Origin: Sipunculus nudus
Taxonomy: Eukaryota > Annelida > Sipuncula > Golfingiida > Sipunculidae
Assembly: GCA_026874595.1 (NCBI GenBank)
Contig: JAPPUL010000089.1
Coordinates: 585,001 to 649,000, forward strand
DNA length: 64,000 bases
Direction: 5' to 3'
Shown: piece by piece, positions 26,350 through 35,416 of the stretch
Layout: every line of letters starts with the position of its first letter
How positions within the stretch are numbered: the first letter of the stretch is position 1
The notes under the pieces: model-generated
The model's input: the letters and a program-made list of their open reading frames with translations, nothing else
Databases searched by the model: none
Told to the model about the DNA's origin: nothing
Program-made: the position numbers and the translations under genes

Positions 26350-27204
26350 ATGAATAATTATAATTTGTTAGAACTAGGTAGAAAGATATTTAAAGGCTAT
26401 AGTTATAAAGTATCACATCTTGAATCCGAGGTACTATTATCATATGTACTTGAAGTCCAAAGAGATAAATTAATATTCTACTTAGATAAAAAAGCCAGTT
26501 ATAAAACAATAAAAGAGTATCTAGCTATAGTAGAAAGGCGAGCCTTAGGTGGGGAGCCAATAGCATATATAGTTGAGCGACAAGAGTTTTATTCATTAAA
26601 CTTTTATGTAAATGATAATGTGTTAATACCAAGGCCCGAGACCGAACATATGGTAGAGTATGTACTTCAGAAGTATAAAGAGATATTTTCTGCTTTAAAG
26701 AGTATAAATTATCATGATATGTGTAGCGGCTCAGGCTGCGTTATTACAAGTGTATTAAAGAATGCAAAAGATGTTTTTGTAGGAGAGTGTTCAGACATAT
26801 CGGAGGATGCATTAAAGATCGCAAGTAAAAATATGAAACTGCATGGACTAAGCGGAAAAATATCTATTATAGATATAAAGAAGGGTATGGGAATGGAAAA
26901 GAAGTACGATCTTATAACAATAAATCCTCCATATATATCAGAAATAGATTTATTGTATTTAGATAGAAGTGTAAGATATGAACCTAAACTGGCCTTAGAT
27001 GGAGGAGAGGGTGGGTATGAGTTTTATAAGAATATAGCTAAGAAAGTAAAGAATAACTTAAGAAGAGGCGGTATATTACTAGCCGAGATAGGGATGGAGC
27101 AAAAAAAAAGGGTTATAACATTATTTAAAGATAATGACTATATTATATATGAGGAGCTAAAAGACTTATCAGGCAAAGATAGAGTATTGGTGATTAGATA
27201 TTAA
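26350..27204 (+). CDS. prmC: Release factor glutamine N5-methyltransferase
   Basis: A 284-residue SAM-dependent methyltransferase that methylates the GGQ glutamine of RF1/RF2. The N-terminal helical substrate domain (about 1-80) precedes the Rossmann domain: VLIPRPETEHMVEYV, MCSGSGCVITSVLK as SAM-binding motif I, and NPPYIS, the glutamine-binding signature, near 197-202. It is 53 bases downstream of prfA and surely co-transcribed. Motif I is CSGSGC where many relatives have GTGSG, a mild variation. Confidence 0.95.
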   Translation: MNNYNLLELGRKIFKGYSYKVSHLESEVLLSYVLEVQRDKLIFYLDKKASYKTIKEYLAIVERRALGGEPIAYIVERQEFYSLNFYVNDNVLIPRPETEHMVEYVLQKYKEIFSALKSINYHDMCSGSGCVITSVLKNAKDVFVGECSDISEDALKIASKNMKLHGLSGKISIIDIKKGMGMEKKYDLITINPPYISEIDLLYLDRSVRYEPKLALDGGEGGYEFYKNIAKKVKNNLRRGGILLAEIGMEQKKRVITLFKDNDYIIYEELKDLSGKDRVLVIRY

Positions 27205-27253
27205 AGAGAGAGTAGAGCTTGGTAGAGAAAGAAATAGTATAAAAAAGAATAAT

Positions 27254-28768
27254 ATGAATCGAAAATACGTTATGGAAAATATGAAAAGAAAGCTAAGACT
27301 ATTAATACTTGTTATTGTTATGATACAGCTATTAGTTAATATGTATGGTAAGGAAGAGGGAAATAAAGAGATTGTAGGAGGAGAAGGCAAAGTATATTAT
27401 TTAACAATAATAGATGATTTTGGAGCGGTATCGCCATCATACAGTAATTACGTAAAGAAGAATCTAGAACTTGCAAGTAAAGACAAGAATGCAAAGGCAT
27501 TTATAATAGAGATAGATACACCGGGAGGAACATTAAGTGATGCGCAAAAGATAGCAACCTATATAAAAGGGATGAGCATACCAACGATAGCCTATGTAAA
27601 TGACTCAGCCTACTCAGCAGGAGCAATAATATCGCTTGCAAGTGACTATGTAATAATATCAGAGGGAGGAAAGATAGGGGATGCCTATCCTATAGTGATG
27701 GATCAAAGTACAGGGCAAGCAAGTTCGATAAAAGATAAACGAGTGTATGCAAAGCTGATGTCAGGACTTAGAGCCCTCATGAAAGCATCAGCCAATAAAA
27801 GAATAAATAGGATAATAAAAGATATAAGCGAAGGCAGCACAAAATACCATCATATAAGGCAAAAGAACGTACTTAGGAACTTACCTCGAATATTCACATC
27901 GATGGTAGATCCTGATGTAGAACTAACGCTTGAAAACGATGGATATAGCTTAAAGAAAGGAGAGATATTGACTTTAACGAGTAAAGAGGCATACGAGATA
28001 GGGGTCTCAGACGGGATATATAATAGTTTAGAAGAGATATTGAAAGAGTTTGAACTTGATAAATATAAGCTTGAGGTACTCGAAGCGACAACAGAGGATA
28101 GGCTATTAAGCATCTTAACGCATCCGGTATTAACGTCATTACTACTTAGTGTAGGGATGCTTGGGCTAATAATGGAGTTATGGACAGCGGGATTTGGGAT
28201 ACCTGGGACAATAGGGTTACTTGCACTGTCGCTATTCTTTTATGGTAATTTAGTAGTAGGAAATGCTTCCTATCAGAGTTTGATATTATTTTTGATAGCA
28301 CTTGTATTGCTATCGGTAGAAATATTTGTAACACCTGGGTTTGGAATACTTGGGTTTGCGGGAGTAATAGCCCTTATATCGAGTTTTGTAACGGCACTTG
28401 GCGTGGACTTATTTGACATAAGTTCAAGTATGACAAAGTTATCTGAGGCTTCTATGGTACTAATAATATCGTTTGTGGTGGTGGTTATTGGGATAATAAT
28501 ATTATATAAATACATACCGAGGTCGGTACGTTTTTCACGTATCACGTTAAAAGAGGCGAAGATAGAAGGACAGTCGCATGGAGATAATAAGGAGCTGCTA
28601 GGAAAGCGAGGGGTTACGTTAACGAAGTTGCGGCCATCTGGGATAATAATGGTGGATAAAAAGCGCTATGATGCAGTAGCAGAAGGTAATTACATAGAGC
28701 AGGGTGTTAGCGTTAAGGTGATAGAGACGACTTTGGGAGCAATAGTAGTTAATCCTTATAAAGGATAG
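27254..28768 (+). CDS. NfeD-family membrane-bound serine protease (ClpP-class, long form)
   Basis: A 504-residue long-form NfeD protein. A signal or anchor helix (about 10-25) is followed by a ClpP/crotonase-fold protease domain with IIEIDTPGGTLSDAQ and the nucleophile serine in DSAYSAGAIISLAS (about 120), then about four or five transmembrane helices (about 290-420), and a C-terminal OB-fold NfeD domain (about 440-504, GKRGVTLTKLRPSGIIMV). Homologues process membrane proteins such as stomatin-like partners and affect membrane microdomains. No stomatin/flotillin gene is adjacent here. Function is by family. Confidence 0.9.
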   Translation: MNRKYVMENMKRKLRLLILVIVMIQLLVNMYGKEEGNKEIVGGEGKVYYLTIIDDFGAVSPSYSNYVKKNLELASKDKNAKAFIIEIDTPGGTLSDAQKIATYIKGMSIPTIAYVNDSAYSAGAIISLASDYVIISEGGKIGDAYPIVMDQSTGQASSIKDKRVYAKLMSGLRALMKASANKRINRIIKDISEGSTKYHHIRQKNVLRNLPRIFTSMVDPDVELTLENDGYSLKKGEILTLTSKEAYEIGVSDGIYNSLEEILKEFELDKYKLEVLEATTEDRLLSILTHPVLTSLLLSVGMLGLIMELWTAGFGIPGTIGLLALSLFFYGNLVVGNASYQSLILFLIALVLLSVEIFVTPGFGILGFAGVIALISSFVTALGVDLFDISSSMTKLSEASMVLIISFVVVVIGIIILYKYIPRSVRFSRITLKEAKIEGQSHGDNKELLGKRGVTLTKLRPSGIIMVDKKRYDAVAEGNYIEQGVSVKVIETTLGAIVVNPYKG

Positions 28769-28851
28769 AGAAAGGGCCTTTAGCTTAAGCTTAAAAATAA
28801 GAAATCTTATAATAAGAGGGCTTATACTAAGCAAAGAAAAGATAGACAAAG

Positions 28852-29925
28852 ATGTTAAACCGAATAAAGTTGGAAAGGAAAGTTTTCAAATATCTTGAAG
28901 AAGGTCGTTATGATCAAGCATTAACGCTTATAGAGCTTGAGCGACTTCACGCAAAGAAAGAATCTATATATTATGGTCTTTATGGGATAGTGCATATATA
29001 TATGCAACGTTACGAAGATGCAAAAATGTATATAAGTAAAGCCTTAAGTTTAAATTCCTACGATGAACTGAGTCTTAACGGCCAAGCCTATATATATTTA
29101 TTAGAAGGTGGAGTAAGCGAAGCGATTGAGCTCTATATAAGGATATTAGATATAAATAGTAGTAATAAGCTTGTAAAGAGGAATTTGAATCGGTTTAAAA
29201 ACAATAAAGAAGTGTCCCTAATACTCTCTAATCTGGAACCAAATAAATACCTACGGGAAGTGAACTGGCAATTATATAAGTACCAAAAGAGCCTAGCAAC
29301 AATATTTGTGATAGTGCTAGTATTATCATTTGGCTGGGGTATATACAATAGTTTAGATAAGGGACAAACGAAGGTTATGGGGGTAGATGAAGAATCTGGG
29401 TCAGAAGAATCTGAGTTAGAAGCTTCATATGCTTTAGGGTCTGCCTATATAAAGGAACGGCTTAAGTATAATAAAATAAACTATCTAAGTAGAGAGCAAA
29501 GAGACACAAAGTTAGAGGAACTATCTAAAGAGGGAGATATACGAAGCAGGAGAATAATATTAAACAGTCTATTGTCATCAAATATGAGTATAGAAGAGAA
29601 GATAGAGCTTGAACATGGTATGAGGGAATTAATATACGGGTACGGGAAAGGAGAGGAGGATGCTATAGAGTATGAAAGAGTAAAAGATCTGTTTACGCAA
29701 TCATATAAATATGATGATATGAAGGTAGTACTTTATGGGAATGTAGTTAGCGTGGGTGATAAGGAATATATAATAGAGGGAGAAGGGGATAGGAGGTTTC
29801 GGTTGGTAGATGAGGAACGGATATTGTCAAAGGGAATACTTTCAAAACCAGTTAAACTGCTTTTGCGTATAAATTATTCAAAACAGCCAAAGCCGTATGC
29901 AGAAGTCCTGTCAGTGTTAGATTAA
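28852..29925 (+). CDS. TPR protein with one transmembrane helix, hypothetical
   Basis: A 357-residue protein. The N-terminal 120 residues form about three TPR units (FKYLEEGRYDQALTLIELERLHAKK; YMQRYEDAKMYISKALSLN; YLLEGGVSEAIELYIRIL). A single helix (about 145-165, LATIFVIVLVLSFGWGIYNSL) follows, then an acidic region and a C-terminal domain of about 80 residues (VVLYGNVVSVGDKEYIIEGEG) of unknown fold. The topology suggests TPRs in the cytoplasm and the C-domain outside. It lies between the NfeD protease and murC. No specific role can be given. Confidence 0.75.
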   Translation: MLNRIKLERKVFKYLEEGRYDQALTLIELERLHAKKESIYYGLYGIVHIYMQRYEDAKMYISKALSLNSYDELSLNGQAYIYLLEGGVSEAIELYIRILDINSSNKLVKRNLNRFKNNKEVSLILSNLEPNKYLREVNWQLYKYQKSLATIFVIVLVLSFGWGIYNSLDKGQTKVMGVDEESGSEESELEASYALGSAYIKERLKYNKINYLSREQRDTKLEELSKEGDIRSRRIILNSLLSSNMSIEEKIELEHGMRELIYGYGKGEEDAIEYERVKDLFTQSYKYDDMKVVLYGNVVSVGDKEYIIEGEGDRRFRLVDEERILSKGILSKPVKLLLRINYSKQPKPYAEVLSVLD

Positions 29926-29949
29926 GCTATCAGTAAAAGGGATAAGAGG

Positions 29950-31395
29950 TTGTTAAAATACTTAAAAAGGTATCATAAGGGAGCGCATTTTCATTTTATA
30001 GGTATAGGGGGAGTAGGGATGTCAGGGCTTGCGGAGATCTTATTAAGAGAAGGTTTCGTGGTAAGCGGCTCAGACCTAAAAGAGAGTGAATATACAAAAC
30101 GGCTTATAAAGCTTGGAGCAAAGATAAGTTATGAGCATAGAAAGGATTTAGTATTAGAAGGGTTGTATGCGGTTGTATACAGCGCCTCAATAAGCGAGGA
30201 TAACGTAGAATATAAAGAGAGCAAGAGGCGGGGGCTAAAGTTAATAAGCCGGGCAACGTTACTAGGAGAGATAACAAGTGGTTACAATTCGCTTGCAGTA
30301 ACAGGAACGCATGGAAAGACGACAACGAGCGCCTTATTGGGGAAGGTATTGTATGACGTAGGTTTTGATCCTTTGATAATACTTGGCGGAACTCTTTCAT
30401 ATATAGGAAGTAATGTATATTGCGGGAAAGGAGACTGGTCAATATATGAAGGATGCGAGGCGTATAAATCTTTATATTCCTATAAGCCACAAAGCGCAAT
30501 AATAACGAATATAGATTTAGATCACCTAGATTGCTTCAAATCGCTTAAAGGGATAGAGGATGAATTCAAAGACTTTGTAGAGCGTATACCCTTTTACGGC
30601 AGTATAATAGTAAATGGAGATGATAAAAGCGTAATAAAAGTAGTAGAAAAGGTTTTAGAATATAAAAGATTAAGAGTGCTTTGTTTTGGGCTAGGGGAGG
30701 GAAATGATATTGTAGGGTACGATATAAAGAAGGGAGTAGAAGGCACAAGCTTTAAGATAAAGGATAGAAGGGCTAAAAGGGATAGAATATACAGTTTCAC
30801 AAGTTCTTTATACGGGACACATAATGTATATAATGTCCTTGGGGTGGTATCGGCTTGTAATTTATTAGGGATAGGGCTTGAGGAAGTACAAAAGAGCGTA
30901 AAAAGCTTTGAGAATGCAGGCAGACGTCTTGAACTATTAGGAAAGCTTAAAGGCGGGCAGATAATATATAGTGATTATGCGCATCATCCGAAAGAGATAG
31001 AGTCAGTCCTAGATGCTGTAAAGCAAAAGCACAATGGTAGTCGAATAATAACGATATTCCAACCTCACCTATATAGCAGGACAAAACAATTTTATAAAGA
31101 GTTTGCAAAGGCGTTATCACCAAGCGACTCCATATATTTGCTTTCAATATACGCAGCCCGGGAGAGAGAGGATAAAAGTATAAGCCACAAAGCGATAGCA
31201 GAGGTTCTGTTAAAGGATTACAGACATAAGCATGTAGTAGATAAAGTAGAGCTTGACATAGAGTTATTCAAACAGTTTGCAGATGGTTTTGCGGATTTAG
31301 CTGTAAGTTTTAATAAAGATAAAGAGATATTATTACTTCTTGGAGCCGGAGATATACATGAGAAAGCAGTAGAATTGCTTAAAGATATGCTTTAG
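29950..31395 (+). CDS. murC: UDP-N-acetylmuramate--L-alanine ligase
   Basis: A 481-residue cytoplasmic Mur ligase adding L-Ala to UDP-MurNAc, the first peptide step in peptidoglycan synthesis. It has the N-terminal Rossmann motif HFIGIGGVGMSGLAEIL, the ATP P-loop VTGTHGKTTTSAL (about 115-127), the central NIDLDHLDCF region and the C-terminal DYAHHPKEIESVLDA and TIFQPHLYSRTKQF motifs. The start is TTG directly after AAGAGG; no closer ATG suits the conserved N-terminus. No other mur genes are nearby. Confidence 0.96.
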   Translation: MLKYLKRYHKGAHFHFIGIGGVGMSGLAEILLREGFVVSGSDLKESEYTKRLIKLGAKISYEHRKDLVLEGLYAVVYSASISEDNVEYKESKRRGLKLISRATLLGEITSGYNSLAVTGTHGKTTTSALLGKVLYDVGFDPLIILGGTLSYIGSNVYCGKGDWSIYEGCEAYKSLYSYKPQSAIITNIDLDHLDCFKSLKGIEDEFKDFVERIPFYGSIIVNGDDKSVIKVVEKVLEYKRLRVLCFGLGEGNDIVGYDIKKGVEGTSFKIKDRRAKRDRIYSFTSSLYGTHNVYNVLGVVSACNLLGIGLEEVQKSVKSFENAGRRLELLGKLKGGQIIYSDYAHHPKEIESVLDAVKQKHNGSRIITIFQPHLYSRTKQFYKEFAKALSPSDSIYLLSIYAAREREDKSISHKAIAEVLLKDYRHKHVVDKVELDIELFKQFADGFADLAVSFNKDKEILLLLGAGDIHEKAVELLKDML

Positions 31396-31512
31396 AAGCC
31401 AGATAATCTTTATTTGTATAATGTAGTGTAGAGAACAAAATATCTTAAGTAATATAATATAAAAACGATACTAATAATCTAGAATACTATAAACAGGCTG
31501 AGGGATATAAAG

Positions 31513-32217
31513 ATGGTAATTAATGACACTAGAAAATTATGTGGGATTAGATATAAGGATGTTAAGGCAGTGGAGGGAGGTAAAGGTCAAAAAAAAGTGG
31601 GCTTAATGAAGTTAGAAAGAGTGGTATACTTAACGATAATAACAATACTCGTGGGTATGTTATTAAGCCCGAGTATAGAAGGGAGTGCCTTTGAAGGTGG
31701 TGGCTGGGGAGTTATGGAAGCAGGAGTTGTTATGTCTTATGGTGTTGATGATGCTCTTAGAGCGTGGAAAGAAGTAAAGGATAAGGTTAAGTTTTATATA
31801 GATGAGAAGTTTAGAAGCTTTGTTTCTATATTAGACTTTAAGGGGCTAAAGAATATTTTATTAACAGATGGTATGGATGGAGCAAAAGCAGGAACAAAAG
31901 CAGGAACAAAAGCAGGAACAAAAGCAGGCAATAGAATATATAGTAAAGAATATATAAAAGCTGTAAAAGATGTAGGAGCAGATTTTAAATTAGTATTAGA
32001 TGTAGGCAAAAGTAATATAAAAGCTTCTGTACGAAAGGGGAAGAAGGTCCAAAATAAAAGTAATTATTATAATGTGCAAGCAGGTGATAGTCTAAGTAAG
32101 ATAGCAAAAAAGCTTAAGGTATCGGTTATAGATCTTGTGTTATTAAACAATCTGGGAAATAATAAAAAGCTAAAGAAGGGGCTAGTATTGAAGATACCGG
32201 GTTATTTATATTTATGA
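31513..32217 (+). CDS. LysM-domain membrane-anchored protein
   Basis: A 234-residue protein with a cytoplasmic N-terminal tail, one hydrophobic helix (about 36-54, VVYLTIITILVGMLLSPSI), a low-complexity AGTK repeat (about 126-139) and a C-terminal LysM domain (YYNVQAGDSLSKIAKKLKV to KKGLVLKIP) that binds N-acetylglucosamine polymers. It probably anchors in the inner membrane and touches peptidoglycan. GAGGGA before 31513 supports that start; the ATG at 31606 would place the helix at the N-terminus as a signal peptide and is a reasonable alternative. It follows murC by 117 bases. Confidence 0.8.
   Translation: MVINDTRKLCGIRYKDVKAVEGGKGQKKVGLMKLERVVYLTIITILVGMLLSPSIEGSAFEGGGWGVMEAGVVMSYGVDDALRAWKEVKDKVKFYIDEKFRSFVSILDFKGLKNILLTDGMDGAKAGTKAGTKAGTKAGNRIYSKEYIKAVKDVGADFKLVLDVGKSNIKASVRKGKKVQNKSNYYNVQAGDSLSKIAKKLKVSVIDLVLLNNLGNNKKLKKGLVLKIPGYLYL
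31888..31928 (+). repeat. 12-base tandem repeat inside the LysM gene
   Basis: GCAGGAACAAAA occurs three times in a row followed by a partial fourth copy. It encodes AGTK repeats in the linker before the LysM domain. Copy-number change would alter linker length without breaking the frame. Confidence 0.92.
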
Positions 32218-32261
32218 ATTGGTTTTTTGTTATAAAATAAAAGAATAAGGATGCTGTTTTT

Positions 32262-33023
32262 ATGAAGCTAAGTAGTATAAATATCTTAATACTTATATTA
32301 TTCCTGCAAACGTTTTCGAATGTATTGTATGGAGAGTTGAGAGAACAAGATATGAAACGGGGTTTGGGTGCTGACATAAGAAATAAAAATGTTTTAGATG
32401 AGAGTCCGATATACTACAAAGCAAGAGGCGATCATTATAGGCGACTTGGCTTATTGGGCAAGGCGTTAAACGAGTATGAGAAGGCGTTAATGCTTAAGGT
32501 AGATTATGCAGATGTATATTACTTAAGCGCTTGGATATACAAAACTAAGGCTTTATATGTGCAAGCTTTATATGATATAGAAGAAGGATTAAAGTATAAG
32601 GACAAATTTAGTAACAAATCAATGTACTACGACATACTATTTTTGCAGATAGAACTATATTTAAAGCTTGAGGAGATTGGGCAAGTAAAGTATTTGTTAG
32701 ACGAATTGATATTGCAGATAAAGGAAGAGATAAAACGAGAGAGAGGTGGTGGAAGTAACATAGAGATATATTTAAAATATATATTAGGGAAGGCTTACTT
32801 TTATAAGGGGAAATATTTACTTGAGGAGAGGGAAGAGCATAGGATAAATTATTATGATAAAGCTCTTGCCTATAAATATAAGGCAGATATAGTACAATAT
32901 AGTAAATATAAATTATATATGAGTATGTCAGATATTAAGCGTGCAAAGTTAGCGTTAAAAGAAGCAATAAGATTAAATCCTAACATCATACTGGACGTAC
33001 GGAGGGAATTTGGTGGCCAATAA
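32262..33023 (+). CDS. Exported TPR protein, hypothetical
   Basis: A 253-residue protein with a signal peptide (MKLSSINILILILFLQTFSNVLYG), then TPR units at about 48-115 (GDHYRRLGLLGKALNEYEKALMLK and YLSAWIYKTKALYVQALYDIEEGLKYK) and further helical pairs to the end (KADIVQYSKYKLYMSMSDIKRAKLALKEAIRLN). It should be periplasmic. Its last codons overlap the start of the next membrane-protein gene, so the two are translationally linked. No partner is recognisable. Confidence 0.75.
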   Translation: MKLSSINILILILFLQTFSNVLYGELREQDMKRGLGADIRNKNVLDESPIYYKARGDHYRRLGLLGKALNEYEKALMLKVDYADVYYLSAWIYKTKALYVQALYDIEEGLKYKDKFSNKSMYYDILFLQIELYLKLEEIGQVKYLLDELILQIKEEIKRERGGGSNIEIYLKYILGKAYFYKGKYLLEEREEHRINYYDKALAYKYKADIVQYSKYKLYMSMSDIKRAKLALKEAIRLNPNIILDVRREFGGQ

Positions 33024-33354
33024 TGTAGTTATGGTAGGATATATGGATAAGATATATACATTGCTTATTATTGGTATTGGGATAAACTTCCTAGTTTATA
33101 TATTGCTGGGTAGCATACTAGGTATATTATTTTATTATGTAATGGGTCGTAATTTTTTTGGAGGGATATACGGAGCTATAGTAGTAGGGATATTTGGGGG
33201 GATACTAGGAGGAACTTTTTTAAAAATAATTTTAATACCAGTCACAGATTATTTTTATAAAGTATTTACAATAGATTTACTCTCGACTTTCATAGGAGCA
33301 CTTATCCTGCTTTGGATATATAAAGTACTTAGTCAAGAAATCAAAAAACATTAG
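33013..33354 (+). CDS. Small polytopic membrane protein
   Basis: A protein of about 113 residues with three hydrophobic segments (about 15-40, 46-70 and 88-105), with a glycine-rich second helix (GAIVVGIFGGILGGTFL) reminiscent of small GlsB/YeaQ-type membrane proteins, though not clearly one. GTG 33013 is chosen because GGAGGG at 33001-33006 is six bases away; TTG 33010 is possible. The gene overlaps the preceding TPR gene by 11 bases. Function is unknown. Confidence 0.7.
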   Translation: MANNVVMVGYMDKIYTLLIIGIGINFLVYILLGSILGILFYYVMGRNFFGGIYGAIVVGIFGGILGGTFLKIILIPVTDYFYKVFTIDLLSTFIGALILLWIYKVLSQEIKKH

Positions 33355-33434
33355 AATAAAAATAGATTTATTATCTTTAAAGCACAAGGATATTATTTAT
33401 AATTAATCGTAATATTTATTACGGAGTATATTTT

Positions 33435-34502
33435 ATGAAAAGATTTTATCTTATAGAGATTATCTTGCTATTTCTAGTATTTAAACTAATTTTTGTGTTT
33501 GAGCATGATTTATACGGTAAAAATGATTTAGATAAAAAAGGAGCTTTAAAGGCAAAAGTTTTGCAAACATCTATAGTTCTATCTGCAAAAAAGGGTAAGG
33601 AAAAAGATACTATAGCAGAAGAAGGGAGAATAATAGAGAAGGTGGTTGCAAATATAAATGAGAGTGTGATAACGTTATCGGAGCTTGAGTATTTTTATAA
33701 AAAACAGAGTGCAGAAGATAGTAGCTTAAGTAAGGAATCAGCTCTTAGTATATTGGTAGACAATGAGTTAATACTACAGCTTGCAAGAGAGTTTAATGTC
33801 GAAGTAAACCCTAAAGAAATAAAGAGTGAGCTTGATAAGTTAGAAGCAAAGAATAGTGAAACAAGAGAAGTAGTCTCACCCATTACAGTAATAGAAAAGA
33901 AGTATATAGAAAATAGAATAAAGCTAAAAAAGACTCGAGATAATTTGATAAGATATGTAGTGAAAGAAAATCTAGTAGTAAGGCCCCGCGAAGAAGATAT
34001 AAAATTAGTGTATGAAGAGAATAAAGCTGCATTTTATAATAAGGAGCAGTTTTTGATATCTCATATTCTAATAAGGCTATCCCGAGAAGATACATACGAT
34101 AGATTAGAAGAAAAAGAGAGACTAATAAAACGAATAAAGCGCCTATTAGATAATAAAGAAGATACATTTGAATCCCTAGCTAAGAAATATTCAGATGACT
34201 TAGAAACAAAATATCAAGGAGGGAGGATTGGATGGTACGATTATGACACATTATCAGCTATCCAGCCAAACATAGCCTCCAGCGCGATACTACTAAAGAT
34301 AGGAGCTATAAGTAAAATAATATCCTCAGCAACTGGTTATCATATAGTAAAACTTTTAAATAAGCGTGAAGAGCGTCAGGTATCATTTTTAGAAGCAAAG
34401 AGATTTATAGCAAGTAAAATACTATTCAAACGAGCTACAGAATATTTGGATTATATGTTAAAGCTAAAAAAGAAGCAAAGTTACATAAATATAGGCTTAT
34501 AG
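33435..34502 (+). CDS. SurA-like peptidyl-prolyl cis-trans isomerase (parvulin type)
   Basis: A 355-residue exported or membrane-anchored chaperone. A signal-anchor (about 6-21) is followed by a SurA_N-like helical segment (VVANINESVITLSELEYFYKK then LVDNELILQLAREFNVEV), then one parvulin/PpiC domain (about 200-305: FLISHILIRLSRED, FESLAKKYSDDLETKYQGGRIGWYDYDTL, ATGYHIVKLLNK) and a short C-terminal helix. In Gram-negative bacteria SurA escorts beta-barrel proteins to the outer membrane, which fits the envelope genes in the window. It has one PPIase domain, while E. coli SurA has two. nusB follows after 16 bases. Confidence 0.88.
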   Translation: MKRFYLIEIILLFLVFKLIFVFEHDLYGKNDLDKKGALKAKVLQTSIVLSAKKGKEKDTIAEEGRIIEKVVANINESVITLSELEYFYKKQSAEDSSLSKESALSILVDNELILQLAREFNVEVNPKEIKSELDKLEAKNSETREVVSPITVIEKKYIENRIKLKKTRDNLIRYVVKENLVVRPREEDIKLVYEENKAAFYNKEQFLISHILIRLSREDTYDRLEEKERLIKRIKRLLDNKEDTFESLAKKYSDDLETKYQGGRIGWYDYDTLSAIQPNIASSAILLKIGAISKIISSATGYHIVKLLNKREERQVSFLEAKRFIASKILFKRATEYLDYMLKLKKKQSYINIGL

Positions 34503-34518
34503 GGTTTATTTTTATATT

Positions 34519-34923
34519 ATGGGCAAGAGGACAAAGTCTCGTGAGATGACGCTGCAAGCATTATACACTTATGAGCTAACATTGATAGATAAGTCAGATT
34601 TATTAAATTTTGCATGGCTAAAGGGAGTAGAGAAATTACCGCTAGATATAAAATTGTTTGCGAAAGAATTAATAACGGGAACAATAAATAATCTAGATGT
34701 AATAGATGAAAGGATAAGAGCGAATTTATCTAACTGGAGATTTGAGCAGATATCAACAGTAGATTTGAGTATACTAAGGATGTCAGTATATGCGATTTTA
34801 TATATGAAGGAAATCCCTTTCGAAGTGACAATAGACGAAGCAGTAGATTTGGCAAAGAAGTACGGTAGTAATGAATCATTTAGATTTGTAAATGGGGTAT
34901 TAGATGGAGTTAGACGAGAGTAG
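34519..34923 (+). CDS. nusB: Transcription antitermination factor NusB
   Basis: A 134-residue all-helical RNA-binding protein that with NusE (S10) binds boxA RNA to prevent early termination in rRNA operons. RSREMTLQALYTYEL at the N-terminus, the NWRFEQISTVDLSILRMSVYAILYMKEIPFEVTIDEAVDLAKKYG core and FVNGVLDGV at the end are diagnostic. Length is normal. It is 16 bases after the SurA-like gene and should share its transcript. Confidence 0.95.
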   Translation: MGKRTKSREMTLQALYTYELTLIDKSDLLNFAWLKGVEKLPLDIKLFAKELITGTINNLDVIDERIRANLSNWRFEQISTVDLSILRMSVYAILYMKEIPFEVTIDEAVDLAKKYGSNESFRFVNGVLDGVRRE

Positions 34924-34997
34924 GGGAATTCTAATTTGTTCTATCTGCTTAGAACGTTTGCTAACAATTAATTAAAAAGGAGAATTAAGGACACTTT

Positions 34998-35341
34998 ATG
35001 ATTAAGCTAATATTATTGTTTTTTTATTTTATTGTAATATCAAATTATACACTATACACTATAGAGAAAAGTTAATGAAAAACTAAACGTTATTGCATCA
35101 ACTCTTAATATACGTGTTAGTCCATCCATAAAGGCAGAAGTTATTGACACTATTCCTTATGGTGCAAAGGTAATAATTTTATCGAAGACTAATACAAAAT
35201 ATACACATGATGGACTAAAGGGCTATTGAACTAAAGTTTCGTACAAATGGTTATTTAACTAATTTGCCTGTACCACAAAAAGAAGAGGATACTATAAATC
35301 TACTCAATTATATAAAAGGGCGAAACTTATCAAAAGAATAA
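34998..35341 (+). pseudogene. Decayed secreted SH3b-domain protein
   Basis: An ATG at 34998 opens a signal-peptide-like stretch (MIKLILLFFYFIVISN) that stops at 35073. From about 35080, in another frame, a clear SH3b domain reads VIASTLNIRVSPSIKAEVIDTIPYGAKVIIL; this frame stops at 35227, at a TGA where the family usually has a tryptophan. A third frame then gives TNGYLTNLPVPQKEEDTINLL and stops at 35341. At least two frame changes and two stops show a dead gene. It probably was a periplasmic peptidoglycan-binding protein. This stretch and the terminator fill the 490-base gap between nusB and the outer-membrane gene. Confidence 0.82.
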
Positions 35342-35358
35342 TATTAGCTCTGATTTGA

Positions 35359-35416
35359 TATAGCCACTAGGCCTAGTGCCAAAACATAGGCCTAAACCTA
35401 GCTATACTTTTTTTTA
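35359..35416 (+). terminator. Rho-independent terminator after nusB / SH3b pseudogene
   Basis: TATAGC (35359-35364) pairs with GCTATA (35401-35406), and inside it two TAGGCCTA blocks can pair; CACTAGGCCTAGTG (35365-35378) is itself a perfect palindrome. A run of T (35408-35416) follows on the plus strand. It should end plus-strand transcripts from the surA-like/nusB direction, just before the convergent outer-membrane gene. Confidence 0.65.
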
